DNA of 64,000 nt from Bin87 sp965222895. Lineage in GTDB: Bacteria; Chloroflexota; Dehalococcoidia; Lucifugimonadales; UBA3495. The DNA lies in NCBI GenBank assembly GCA_965222895.1, contig CBDCVB010000002.1, forward strand, positions 1,116,001 to 1,180,000. Direction: 5' to 3'. Below are positions 27,522 to 35,025 of this stretch, piece by piece. The translations under genes and the position numbers were made by a program. How positions within the stretch are numbered: the first letter of the stretch is position 1; each line of letters starts with the position of its first letter. Under the pieces are notes generated by a model. It made no database searches. It was not told the DNA's origin and saw only the letters and a program-made list of their open reading frames with translations.

Positions 27522-27609
27522 TGGTGGAGGGGGCAGGATTCGAACCTGCGAAGCCCGTCAGAGCGCCAGATTTACAGTCTGGTGGTTTTAACCACTCACC
27601 CACCCCTCC
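27522..27609 (-). tRNA. tRNA-Tyr(GTA)
   Basis: Class II tRNA with a long variable arm. Acceptor GGAGGGG/CCCCTCC, anticodon stem CCAGA/TCTGG with loop CTGTAAA (anticodon GTA), T loop GTTCGAATC. CCA is encoded (27522-27524). It sits between the two Thr tRNAs. Confidence 0.95.
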
Positions 27610-27669
27610 TAAAAGGACGTATTCAGGATGTATTCGGTTTTGCCCTTGCTTGCGACCCTGCTTTCAGAG

Positions 27670-27742
27670 AGCCCCAGAGGGGACTCGAACCCCTAACCTG
27701 CCGATTACAAATCGGCTGCGCTGCCAATTGCGCCACCGGGGC
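27670..27742 (-). tRNA. tRNA-Thr(TGT)
   Basis: Acceptor GCCCCGG/CTGGGGC, anticodon stem GCCGA/TCGGC with loop TTTGTAA (anticodon TGT), T arm GGGGTTCGAGTCCCC. CCA is not encoded. It is the first gene of the tRNA-tuf transcript. Confidence 0.95.
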
Positions 27743-27793
27743 GCATAAATCTTGCACCGACAGTTGTCACCAGTTTATCGTGAGACAAACGCT

Positions 27794-27820
27794 AAAAAAG
27801 CCCCGGCAGTTCCGGGGCCT
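27794..27820 (-). terminator. terminator-like hairpin in the tRNA-tuf leader
   Basis: On the minus strand GCCCCGG (27818-27812), loop AACTG, CCGGGGC (27806-27800), then TTTTTT: a textbook intrinsic terminator. It lies between the putative promoter at 27846-27874 and tRNA-Thr, with no minus-strand gene before it. A leader attenuator for the operon is the likely reading. Confidence 0.6.
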
Positions 27821-27845
27821 TCCGGTTTTCGCCAGTACGGAAATA

Positions 27846-27874
27846 AGGTTACGGATATTGTACAAAGTTGTCAA
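27846..27874 (-). promoter_or_regulatory. putative promoter of the tRNA-tuf operon
   Basis: TTGACA (27874-27869 on the minus strand), 17 bases, then TAACCT (27851-27846). The consensus -35 and perfect spacing make it the best promoter on this strand here. It lies upstream of the leader hairpin. The remaining gap up to 28153 holds no gene. Confidence 0.5.
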
Positions 27875-28003
27875 TAGTTTTGCGCATCGCAGCAGCAGGA
27901 AATGGCTGCCGCTAAACCTGCTGCTAACCCTGCCGCGCCGTCCCTTGAGTTCGGTGGAACTGGGTCCAAAACGTCGCCCCGCATCAGGCGCTATGCCCTG
28001 CGT

Positions 28004-28009
28004 TATAAT
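28004..28009 (+). promoter_or_regulatory. -10 box of the MaoC/SelW-like operon
   Basis: A perfect TATAAT on the plus strand, 145 bases before ATG 28154. The -35 region is weak. The leader is long, and nothing regulatory is recognised in it. Confidence 0.4.
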
Positions 28010-28153
28010 TGACTGCGGGCTGACCCTGCGGTATGGTATTCACGGATTTTGGTTAATCTACCGGCGTCGGTCGTCAATCGGCGCTGGCTGCGGGGAATTG
28101 TCCGGCGCAGTTCCATACCTGATAAATCCCAATTGATGCGGGAGCGTGTCGCA

Positions 28154-28579
28154 ATGGCTGAAAATGATTTGCCCCTTTTCGATTATAACGAGGTTGAAAT
28201 CGGAGAGCAGTTGGGCTCATACGAATACCTGCTGACTCAGGAGATGGTGGACTTGTACCGCCGGGCCGTTGACGACCCTGACGCCGTGTTTCCAACCATT
28301 GCCGTGAAGCATGACGCCACGTCGTTAGCGCTGGCCTACGACGACCAGACCGGAAGCGTCAACGCCGGCAACGAAATCGACCTGTATAACCCGCCGGTGC
28401 CGGGCAAGAAAATCCTGGTTACCGGTCGGATCCACGACAAGTACACCAGGCGCGAAAAACCCTACCTGGTAATCGAAGCGACTGCCACCGATGAAGACGG
28501 TCGTCTCATTGAAAAAATGCGTACTTATCAGTTGAAAAAACCTGAGGAGTTGGGCAAGAAATGGCATCCCCAAGGCTAG
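28154..28579 (+). CDS. MaoC-like (FAS1-type) dehydratase subunit, N-terminal type
   Basis: 141 residues. GGAG (28141-28144) supports ATG 28154. The hotdog-fold pattern is seen: LPLFDYNEVEIGEQLGSYEYLLTQEMVDLYRRAVDDPDAVFP, followed by PVPGKKILVTGRIHDKYTRREKPYLVIEATATDEDG. It has the features of the non-catalytic or N-terminal half of a paired MaoC dehydratase. It overlaps the next gene by 19 bases, so the two products are likely made in equal amounts and act together. Confidence 0.85.
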   Translation: MAENDLPLFDYNEVEIGEQLGSYEYLLTQEMVDLYRRAVDDPDAVFPTIAVKHDATSLALAYDDQTGSVNAGNEIDLYNPPVPGKKILVTGRIHDKYTRREKPYLVIEATATDEDGRLIEKMRTYQLKKPEELGKKWHPQG

Positions 28580-28986
28580 ACAGCGAAACGCTGCCCGTCA
28601 TCACCAAGCACATCAGTCAGGACACCATCAACCTCTTCGAGGCTTGCGGTATCCTGAACCGGGCCAATATCCATAACGACCCGGAGTTGGCCGCCCGCAG
28701 GTTGGGCACCACCTATGCCATTGCTTCGGGCCGTATGAGCATTGCCTTCTGCACGGAAGCCATGCGCAAGTTTGTCGGTTCTGACGACTTCCACCGCAGT
28801 GGCAATGTCAACCTCAAGTTCCTGCGCCCCGTCAAAGATGGCGACACGGTGTCGGTGCACGGCCAGGTGAATAGTCGGGAACCCCAAGACGACGGTTCAA
28901 CCCTGATTACCGTAGACGTGCACTGCGAGAATCAGAATGGCGACAAGACTGCCGTAGGCCAGGCCAGCGCGCGGGTCAGCGCGTAA
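28561..28986 (+). CDS. MaoC-like dehydratase subunit, C-terminal type
   Basis: 141 residues, hotdog fold. Segments: ITKHISQDTINLFEACGILNRANIHNDPELAARRLGTTYAIASGRMSIAF and FHRSGNVNLKFLRPVKDGDTVSVHGQVNSRE. The N-x-N-I-H-N-D-P-x-x-A motif around residue 36 matches the catalytic Asp/His region of enoyl-CoA hydratase-2 proteins. It overlaps the N-type subunit and probably forms a heterodimer that hydrates or dehydrates an acyl-CoA. Substrate unknown. Confidence 0.87.
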   Translation: MASPRLDSETLPVITKHISQDTINLFEACGILNRANIHNDPELAARRLGTTYAIASGRMSIAFCTEAMRKFVGSDDFHRSGNVNLKFLRPVKDGDTVSVHGQVNSREPQDDGSTLITVDVHCENQNGDKTAVGQASARVSA

Positions 28987-29008
28987 GCGACACTAACGGA
29001 GCAATTTT

Positions 29009-29341
29009 ATGGCGATGACAAGGTCTGAATTCGGCAAGGTTGAAGTAGACATCGTTTACTGCGTGCCTTGAGGCTACCACGGCCTCGCCACGTGGCTGGC
29101 GATAGAGTTCTGGCGCTCGCAAAATGCGGGCGACATTGCGGTCAAGTTGACCCCGGCCGGCAAGGGCCGGCTGGAAATTTACCTGGACGGCGAAAAAATC
29201 TTCGACCATTTTGACGAAGGAGAATACCCCGGCTACACCAAGGTCAACGAGCTGAAAATGGTCATCGCCGAGCGCGTTTTCGACGTTGAAGACGAGATGA
29301 TGAGCAGCGGGCCGCTGACTATCGGGCGGGGTGGCGATTAA
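29009..29341 (+). CDS. SelW/Rdx-family protein, candidate selenoprotein (CxxU, UGA at 29069-29071)
   Basis: 110 residues when the UGA at 29069-29071 is read as Sec. The N-terminal strand VEVDIVYCVPUGYHGLATWL carries the C18-V-P-U21 motif at the place of the Rdx-family CxxC/CxxU. After it come AIEFWRSQ, IAVKLTPAGKGRLEIYLDGEKIFDHFDEGEYP, the fold's second half. GGAG lies at 28998-29001, 7 bases before ATG 29009. The frame is open on both sides. A SECIS-like hairpin lies 13 nt after the UGA. SelW-like proteins are small thioredoxin-fold redox proteins. It follows the MaoC pair by 22 bases. Confidence 0.88.
29085..29102 (+). promoter_or_regulatory. candidate bacterial SECIS in SelW-like gene
   Basis: TCGCCA (29085-29090) pairs perfectly with TGGCGA (29097-29102) around the 6-nt loop CGTGGC. 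The loop begins 20 bases after the UGA, and its second base is G, followed by T, as bacterial SECIS loops require. An alternative 5-bp stem (29077-29081 with 29091-29095) would put the loop too near the UGA. Confidence 0.65.
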
Positions 29342-29356
29342 CTCCGGCGCAGCCCA

Positions 29357-30058
29357 ATGGCTAACGTAAAACATCTGGAAATCGTGCGCGCCGGCGCCAA
29401 GGCGCTCCGCGCCTGGCGCGATGACAACCCTGACGTCATGCTGGAGTTGCAGGAAGCGGACCTGCACGGACTGGATCTTAGCCAGGCGATGCTGCGCGGC
29501 GCAAACCTGCGCGGCGCAAACCTCACCGACGCCCGTCTCACCAAAACCAACCTGGCCCGCACCGACCTGCGTTCCGCTGACTTTACCGGCGCAGAGCTGG
29601 GTGGCGCTACTCTGTCCTCGGCCAAAATGGCCGATACCATCCTGTGCAATGTTAACCTGTTTTGGGCTGACCTAAAGCAATCGAACATGACTGGCGCGGT
29701 GCTGCGCTGGTCCCGGCTAAACCGGGCCTCTTTCCTCGGCACGGATCTCACTGGCGCTGATTGCAGTCAAACCACTGCTATTGAAGTTGACCTGCGGTCG
29801 GCGAATCTGACCAATTCCAACTGGCAAGGCGCGAATCTGAACGGCGCGGACATCAGCCGCGCCCTGATGCACGGCGCCGATTTCACTTCCGCCAAAATCC
29901 GCGATTCGATGTGGATAATGACCGACTTGCGCGGCGCCAATTTCGACCGGGCCAGCCTCCATCGCTGCGACATGACCATGGGAAAATGGGACGACACCAC
30001 CAATTTCCCGCCCGGTTTTGACCCCATGTTGATCGAGGACCGCGTGGACGACTATTAG
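29357..30058 (+). CDS. pentapeptide-repeat protein
   Basis: 233 residues. From about residue 35 the sequence runs in A(D/N)LxX units (LHGLDLSQAMLRGANLRGANLTDARLTKTNLARTDL and on), some 25 repeats, forming a right-handed quadrilateral beta-helix. N-terminal 30 residues are helical. No TM. These proteins range from gyrase-protecting quinolone-resistance factors to scaffolds; the role here is open. It starts 15 bases after the SelW-like gene. Confidence 0.93.
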   Translation: MANVKHLEIVRAGAKALRAWRDDNPDVMLELQEADLHGLDLSQAMLRGANLRGANLTDARLTKTNLARTDLRSADFTGAELGGATLSSAKMADTILCNVNLFWADLKQSNMTGAVLRWSRLNRASFLGTDLTGADCSQTTAIEVDLRSANLTNSNWQGANLNGADISRALMHGADFTSAKIRDSMWIMTDLRGANFDRASLHRCDMTMGKWDDTTNFPPGFDPMLIEDRVDDY

Positions 30059-30076
30059 TCGGCCGGTTCCTTTCAG

Positions 30077-31057
30077 ATGGCGATCTTTCTCGTAGCATCC
30101 GACCGGCCCGCGGCCGGCAAAACTGCTATCGCCGCCGGCATGGCTACTGCCCTGGCGCGTGGCGGAGTGCAAGCGGCGGTCTGCAAGCCCCTTTCTCCGG
30201 AGGGCAGCGCCGATCCGGACACCGTGTATTTTGCTGCCGGGTTCAGGGGCGCTGTGGGCGCTGCATCCGGCGAAGACGATGCCGGATTGGATTCCGCCGC
30301 CACCGCCGTCCGTTCCTTGACAGGCGGGGCCGAAGCTATCCTGGTGGAAGTAGCCAACCCCGCTAGTGGCTCCGGGCTGACATCTCCGCTGCTGTCCGGT
30401 CTCGCGTCCCGATTGTCGGCGCGGGTTGTTGCCGTGTTCGGATACCGCCCCGACCTGTCAGCGGTGAGCATCACCAGCGATGTTGCTTCCCTGGGAGACA
30501 TCCTCGCCGGCGTCATCATCAATCAGGTGCCGCGTTACCGCACGGGACACGCCGCTGCCATGCTCGCCGCAACCGCGGCGGCGGGAATGCCGGCCCTGGC
30601 ACAGCTGCCCGAAGACCGCGCCATGCTGTCGGTTACGATGGCGCAGCTGGCGCAACAATTGGACGGCCACTGGGAGCTGGAGCCATCGGATGCCGAGGCT
30701 TGGGTCGACCGGTTCCTCATCGGCGGCAACATCATGGATTCAGGGGAGGGTTACTTCGGACGCTTCCCGCATCAAGCCGTCATCACTCGAGCGGAACGCC
30801 CTGACATTCAGATGGCCAGCCTGATGCCGGGCACGCGATGCCTGGTGCTCACCGGGGGCGTTCGTCCCACCGAATACATCCGGGTGGAGGCGGCCAAGCG
30901 CGATGTGCCCGTGTTGCTGGTAGACGGGAGCACGGCGGCTACCGCCGATGCAATCGGTGGCATCCTGGGCGCTGTTGTCCCCCACAACCGGCACAAAGCA
31001 GAGATTATGGCCGACCTGCTTGCCGAGCAGATGGACGTGCCGACTTTGCTGGGTTAG
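30077..31057 (+). CDS. P-loop and DRTGG-domain protein (BioD/Pta N-terminal-like)
   Basis: 326 residues. P-loop ASDRPAAGKTAIAAG at residues 7-21, with a dethiobiotin-synthetase-like fold, and a C-terminal DRTGG domain (about 215-320: GEGYFGRFPHQAVITRAERPDIQMASLMPGTRCLVLTGG). The arrangement is the regulatory N-terminal half of large phosphotransacetylases, here without a catalytic domain. It may sense a nucleotide or acyl phosphate. It follows the pentapeptide gene by 18 bases. Confidence 0.8.
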   Translation: MAIFLVASDRPAAGKTAIAAGMATALARGGVQAAVCKPLSPEGSADPDTVYFAAGFRGAVGAASGEDDAGLDSAATAVRSLTGGAEAILVEVANPASGSGLTSPLLSGLASRLSARVVAVFGYRPDLSAVSITSDVASLGDILAGVIINQVPRYRTGHAAAMLAATAAAGMPALAQLPEDRAMLSVTMAQLAQQLDGHWELEPSDAEAWVDRFLIGGNIMDSGEGYFGRFPHQAVITRAERPDIQMASLMPGTRCLVLTGGVRPTEYIRVEAAKRDVPVLLVDGSTAATADAIGGILGAVVPHNRHKAEIMADLLAEQMDVPTLLG

Positions 31058-31102
31058 ACGCCCGTCGTTAGATAGCTGGCGTTTATAGCTGGATGCCGGC
31101 GG

Positions 31103-31396
31103 TCAGTCCTGCATCTCGAACCGCTCCGATTCGGGCGGCTGCGACCACAATTCCCCGGCGCCGGCCATGGCTGCTGCTCGTTCCGGACTGGCGCGCCAGG
31201 CGTCGTAAATCTCGTTGCTTTCCCAGGTAACCAGCGTCGAGATTTTGGTTGGATCAGACAACGATATGAAAGTGTGCCGGGCGCCGAAACCCGGAGCGTG
31301 GCTCTGGGCTTCCCCGTTGCCGTCGAGCAACTTTTTGGCCTCTTCAATCTGGTCTGCCTTGGCCCAATGGTGAGTCAATACGCCAATCAATGCCAT
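31103..31396 (-). CDS. small ABM-like (antibiotic biosynthesis monooxygenase) domain protein
   Basis: 97 residues. A ferredoxin-like fold is suggested by MALIGVLTHHWAKADQIEEAKKLLDGNG, the TFISLSDPTKISTLVTWESNEIYDAWRASPE strand-helix and a C-terminal strand. It resembles ABM/dimeric alpha-beta-barrel proteins. Ligand unknown. It lies 27 bases downstream of nhaA on the same strand. Confidence 0.7.
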   Translation of the reverse strand: MALIGVLTHHWAKADQIEEAKKLLDGNGEAQSHAPGFGARHTFISLSDPTKISTLVTWESNEIYDAWRASPERAAAMAGAGELWSQPPESERFEMQD

Positions 31397-31423
31397 TTTG
31401 TTGCGCTCCTGTATTGCGATGTA

Positions 31424-32791
31424 TTAGTCGTCAGCCGCCGTGCTCTGGCGATCGGTTTCGCCAATCTCGCCGTCGGTTTCTGTTGCCGACGGGCGGCCTC
31501 GCACTTTCAATGCCCAACCGATGATGAAGGCAACCAGAGCCGATGCGATGCTGAGTACCGCACCCATCTTACCCGGATCCTGAAACGGCGAACCGTCGGG
31601 GAACGCTTTGCCTGCCACGAACAGCGCCACGGTAAGCCCCAGGCCCGCGATGATACCAGCCACCAGCAGGTGGCGCACTCCCATGCCGTCCGGCAACGGG
31701 AATCCCACCAGCGAGGCTACCCAGGAGAACAGCGTTACACCAATCGCTTTGCCTACGATTAGCGATACCAATACCATCATGGTTACCAACCCAACGCTGG
31801 AAAATGCGACGCCGGCATTGGCGAAGGCGAAGAAAAACAACCCCACGTCAACAAAGAGTTTCAGTTGATGCTCGAACTGGTCCAGGACGCTCAGGCCAAA
31901 AACCTGCACATGGGTATGGGTATCGGTGTCGGTATGGGTATCGGTATGGTTTTGGGCGATGCGATCCGGCGCGTCGACAATCATCGCCTCTTCCTCAAAC
32001 AGCCCCTGAGCGTGGCCGGAGTGGGGCAGAAAAGGCACGATGGGCACCAGCGCCAACGCCGGTTCCACCCCCGCCCGGGCCAACCCCACCCAGGACAGCG
32101 TACCGCCAACCAGGATGTACACGGGCCACCAGCGGATTCTGAATCGCCTGATGATGTAGGCCGAGGCCATGCCACCCACCACCAGCAACAACCAGATTGG
32201 CTGCACCGGGTGATTTGGGTCGGGGTAGAAGATGGCGATGATGCCCAGCCCAATGGCGTCGTCGCCAATGGCCAGCAGCAGCAGGAAATTCACTGCCGGG
32301 TGTGATGCCCCGAAGATGAGCCGAGCCGCCAGCCAGGCCAGCGCAATATCGGTCGCGGTCGGAATGGCCCAGCCGTTGGCTACTGCGCCGAATTGCTCGG
32401 TTCCACCGTAAAACACCCACGTCAGCGCCAGATACAGCGCGGCCGGCCCCAGCACGCCACCAATGGTTCCCACCATCGGGTTGATGGCACGGCGCAGCGG
32501 GTTCAGCACGCCGCCGGGCAGCGTTGACTGGACGATTTCTTTGGTCGCCACGCCAAAGAACAGACACATGAACATCCCGTTGATGATGAAATGGACGGTC
32601 AGGTCATGCCCCAGAACGGCAGCGTGTTCGCCGAAGGGATTGAACTCGATCCATGTCTCGTAGAGATGGGGGTTGGTGTTGGCAGCAAGCAGGCCCAACA
32701 CGACACCGGCAATCAGGGGCAGCGAAAACTCCTGCAGGAGATTGGTCGCCCTGATTACGGGGTGAACGTGGTTTGTTGATTCAGCGTGCAT
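31424..32791 (-). CDS. nhaA: Na+/H+ antiporter NhaA
   Basis: 455 residues, with hydrophobic helices across most of its length. The ion-binding aspartates appear in LLAIGDDAIGLGIIAIFY, and the IPTATDIALAWLA segment precedes it. It exchanges Na+ for H+ at alkaline pH. Between about residues 280 and 300, in a cytoplasmic or periplasmic loop, a low-complexity run HTDTHTDTDTHTHV appears. On DNA this is a run of near-identical six-base units (31909-31950). The insert is unusual. Confidence 0.92.
   Translation of the reverse strand: MHAESTNHVHPVIRATNLLQEFSLPLIAGVVLGLLAANTNPHLYETWIEFNPFGEHAAVLGHDLTVHFIINGMFMCLFFGVATKEIVQSTLPGGVLNPLRRAINPMVGTIGGVLGPAALYLALTWVFYGGTEQFGAVANGWAIPTATDIALAWLAARLIFGASHPAVNFLLLLAIGDDAIGLGIIAIFYPDPNHPVQPIWLLLVVGGMASAYIIRRFRIRWWPVYILVGGTLSWVGLARAGVEPALALVPIVPFLPHSGHAQGLFEEEAMIVDAPDRIAQNHTDTHTDTDTHTHVQVFGLSVLDQFEHQLKLFVDVGLFFFAFANAGVAFSSVGLVTMMVLVSLIVGKAIGVTLFSWVASLVGFPLPDGMGVRHLLVAGIIAGLGLTVALFVAGKAFPDGSPFQDPGKMGAVLSIASALVAFIIGWALKVRGRPSATETDGEIGETDRQSTAADD
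31909..31950 (-). repeat. hexanucleotide-like tandem run in nhaA
   Basis: Repeated ATGGGT/ATCGGT-type units (plus strand) encode alternating His, Thr and Asp on the minus strand. It is an in-frame microsatellite-like tract with variants at third positions. Copy number would be expected to vary between strains. Confidence 0.7.
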
Positions 32792-32986
32792 CGTTCTGGC
32801 ATTCCGGATGCGGCGTTAGTTTTTGCCTCGGCAGGGAGTTTACCACCAACCTTTCCGGCGGGCCCTGTCCACCGTTACGCTCTGGCACCGTTACGCTCTT
32901 GCAAAGAGAGTTCGCGCTGCCATCATCGGCACCCGCTGGGCCCGGCCACCCAATTCCAAATCAGCGCCAGCCGACGCACGATGAAC

Positions 32987-33805
32987 TTAGATGCGCTGCT
33001 GCCAGCAATCCGATGCTACGGACACGGCGCCGTCGAAGATTGAGCGCGCCTCAAGTGCCAGTGGCGTCGGATCGTAGTGGAATGCGTTGTCGATATGGGT
33101 CAGCGTCAGCTGTTCTACTCCGGCCATCTGAGCCACGCGCGCCGCCTCGGCAGCGGTTGAGTGGGCGGTATTATCGGCGCGACGGCGGTCGGCTTCAGTG
33201 CAAATCGCCTCGTGGATGAGCAAGGTTGCGCCTTCGGCTAACTCGGCGAGCGCTGGACACCAGCGGGTGTCGCCAGAAAACACGACGGCATATTGCCCCG
33301 ACTCCACACGCCAGGCGATGGCGCCACCGATGTGTGTTACCGGAGCGCACATGGCGCGCACCGTTGGAGTCAGCTGCACCCATTGACCCGGGGCGGTGGG
33401 TCTGAAGGAAAACACCTGCCGCCCGTCGCGGCGTTGCGCCCCAGCTCCATCGACGGTCAAGCCGCGCCGGGGGTAGGCCAGCAACGTCCCAATGTCGCCC
33501 AATGCCTCTGCCGAGCCGTACAACTGCATCGGCTGCTCGGCGGGATTGCGACGGCTGCGCTGCATCTCGATGTGCGGCAGGCCCTCGCAGTGGTCGGGGT
33601 GGCTGTGGCTCAGCAGACAGTGGTCGAATTCGGTCGCCGACATCCCGAGTTGGTCGGCGTGGCGCAACACCGTGTTGCCGGACGACGCGTCCAGCAGGAT
33701 ACGACTGCCGTCCGGACATTCCAGCACGATGGCGGTGTGGTTGCGCAGAATGCAACCGCCCGCGCCGGTGCCCAAGTAACTGATGGTGAAACCTGCTGCT
33801 GCCAA
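32987..33805 (-). CDS. MBL-fold metallo-hydrolase (RNase Z-like)
   Basis: 272 residues. Zinc motif HSHPDH in LLSHSHPDHCEGLPHI (about residues 68-73), further His at AMCAPVTHIGGA, Asp in VVFSGDTRW and a C-terminal His in LTLTHIDNAFHY. The fold starts FTISYLGTGAGGCI. It resembles the RNase Z/arylsulfatase branch, but the RNase Z exosite is not evident. Substrate not determined. Confidence 0.88.
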   Translation of the reverse strand: MAAAGFTISYLGTGAGGCILRNHTAIVLECPDGSRILLDASSGNTVLRHADQLGMSATEFDHCLLSHSHPDHCEGLPHIEMQRSRRNPAEQPMQLYGSAEALGDIGTLLAYPRRGLTVDGAGAQRRDGRQVFSFRPTAPGQWVQLTPTVRAMCAPVTHIGGAIAWRVESGQYAVVFSGDTRWCPALAELAEGATLLIHEAICTEADRRRADNTAHSTAAEAARVAQMAGVEQLTLTHIDNAFHYDPTPLALEARSIFDGAVSVASDCWQQRI

Positions 33806-33829
33806 TCTAACCTACCTCGCTACCGACTC

Positions 33830-33891
33830 GTCATTCCGGACTTGATCCAGAATCCAGATATCCTGTGCATCCTGTCCATCGATGTAAAAAA
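33830..33891. repeat. dispersed repeat-like sequence
   Basis: An intergenic stretch containing CATTCCGGACTTGATCCAGA and a CCTGTCCATCGATGTAAAAA tail, a type of sequence met as scattered repeats in many bacterial genomes. Only one copy is in the window. No function is assigned. Confidence 0.4.
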
Positions 33892-33892
33892 C

Positions 33893-34900
33893 CTATTGCC
33901 GTCGTATTGCCCACGCCGCTGGATTGACCAGAAACTCCGGCATCCGCCCTTGCAGCACGTCCACGGTGGCGCGGGCGGTGCGCACTTCCAGTTCCAGCAC
34001 CGATTGCTGCGACAGAAACGCCACGTGGGGCGTGATGATGACGTTGTCCAGCGCAAACATTGGATGCTCCGGCGACGGGGCCGCTGATTCCATCACGTCC
34101 AGGCCGGCCCCGGCAATGCTCCCATCGCGAAGGGCGGCGTACAGCGCGGGTTCGTCCACGATCGGGCCACGGGCGCAATTGATCAGGTAAGCCGACGATT
34201 TCATCAAACCCAGCTCCCGTTCGCCAATCAGCCCGCGCGTTGCGTCGTTCAGCGGTGTGTGCACCGTTACGTAGTCGGCATTTGCCAGCAGGTAGTGCAT
34301 TGAGGACGCTGCCACACCGCTTGGCAGCGCCGCATCGGGAGCCAGAAATGGGTCATGGGTCAGCGCTGACAACCCGAATGCCCGAGCCTTGTCCGCCACC
34401 GCCCGCCCGATGCGTCCAAACCCCACGATGCCGATGGTTTGCCCGCGCAGACGGGTGAGCGGATGCGGAGATGACACGCCTTCCCATCGCCCGGCTTTGG
34501 CCATCCCGTCATAGAAACCAACCTGCCGATTCCAAGTCAGCAGCAAAGCCATCACATGGTCGCTAACCTCATCCACGCAATAATCGGGCACGTAAGTAAC
34601 CGGAATCCCCAGCTCGGTAGCCACATCAACGGCAATGTTGTCCACCCCCACCCCATACCGACTGATAACCCGGCACCGTTCCGCCGCCCGCACCACCGCC
34701 GGCGTAACCTGAGCGAAGCAGGTCATAATGCCGTCGCAATCTACGGCCAGCGCGGCCAGCGTCTCCTCCGAGCCATCCGGGGCCTCCACAACCTCAATCC
34801 CCTCACCCAACCCAGCCGCCAAAACCTCCCGCTCCGGCGCGGTGGAAGGCCAAACGAAGTCGGTGATGAGGATGTGGGGTGAATTAGTGACAGCTGGCAT
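33893..34900 (-). CDS. D-2-hydroxyacid dehydrogenase
   Basis: 335 residues from ATG 34900 (MPAVTNSPHILITDFVWPS); an upstream extension of 47 residues is unlikely. Nucleotide motif GQTIGIVGFGRIGRAVADKARAFG near residue 150, catalytic Arg in NCARGPIVDEPAL, and Glu/His in the following LDVMESAAPSPEHPMFALDNVIITPHVAF. It interconverts a 2-oxoacid and a D-2-hydroxyacid. The natural substrate (phosphoglycerate, glyoxylate, lactate) cannot be read here. No signs of a serA ACT domain. Confidence 0.92.
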   Translation of the reverse strand: MPAVTNSPHILITDFVWPSTAPEREVLAAGLGEGIEVVEAPDGSEETLAALAVDCDGIMTCFAQVTPAVVRAAERCRVISRYGVGVDNIAVDVATELGIPVTYVPDYCVDEVSDHVMALLLTWNRQVGFYDGMAKAGRWEGVSSPHPLTRLRGQTIGIVGFGRIGRAVADKARAFGLSALTHDPFLAPDAALPSGVAASSMHYLLANADYVTVHTPLNDATRGLIGERELGLMKSSAYLINCARGPIVDEPALYAALRDGSIAGAGLDVMESAAPSPEHPMFALDNVIITPHVAFLSQQSVLELEVRTARATVDVLQGRMPEFLVNPAAWAIRRQ

Positions 34901-35025
34901 GATGACCAAGACTTGCGAAGGGAGTACAATTTCGGCGAATGTGCATCTAAGTATAAATGATAGTAAAACCCGTAGGAACCAACGCGGAGTCGGGGTATAG
35001 CAGACGCAATTTAGGAGATCGGTAA

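Noticed and set aside
27582..28136. Plus-strand open frame across tRNA-Tyr and tRNA-Thr
   Set aside because: It overlaps two well-formed tRNA genes and contains repeats of tRNA-derived peptide, so it is not a gene.
29077..29095. Alternative hairpin in the SelW-like gene as SECIS
   Set aside because: Its loop starts only about 10 bases after the UGA, closer than known bacterial SECIS; the stem at 29085-29102 fits better.
31909..31950. Tandem units as a CRISPR-like array
   Set aside because: Units are six bases without spacers and lie in frame inside nhaA.
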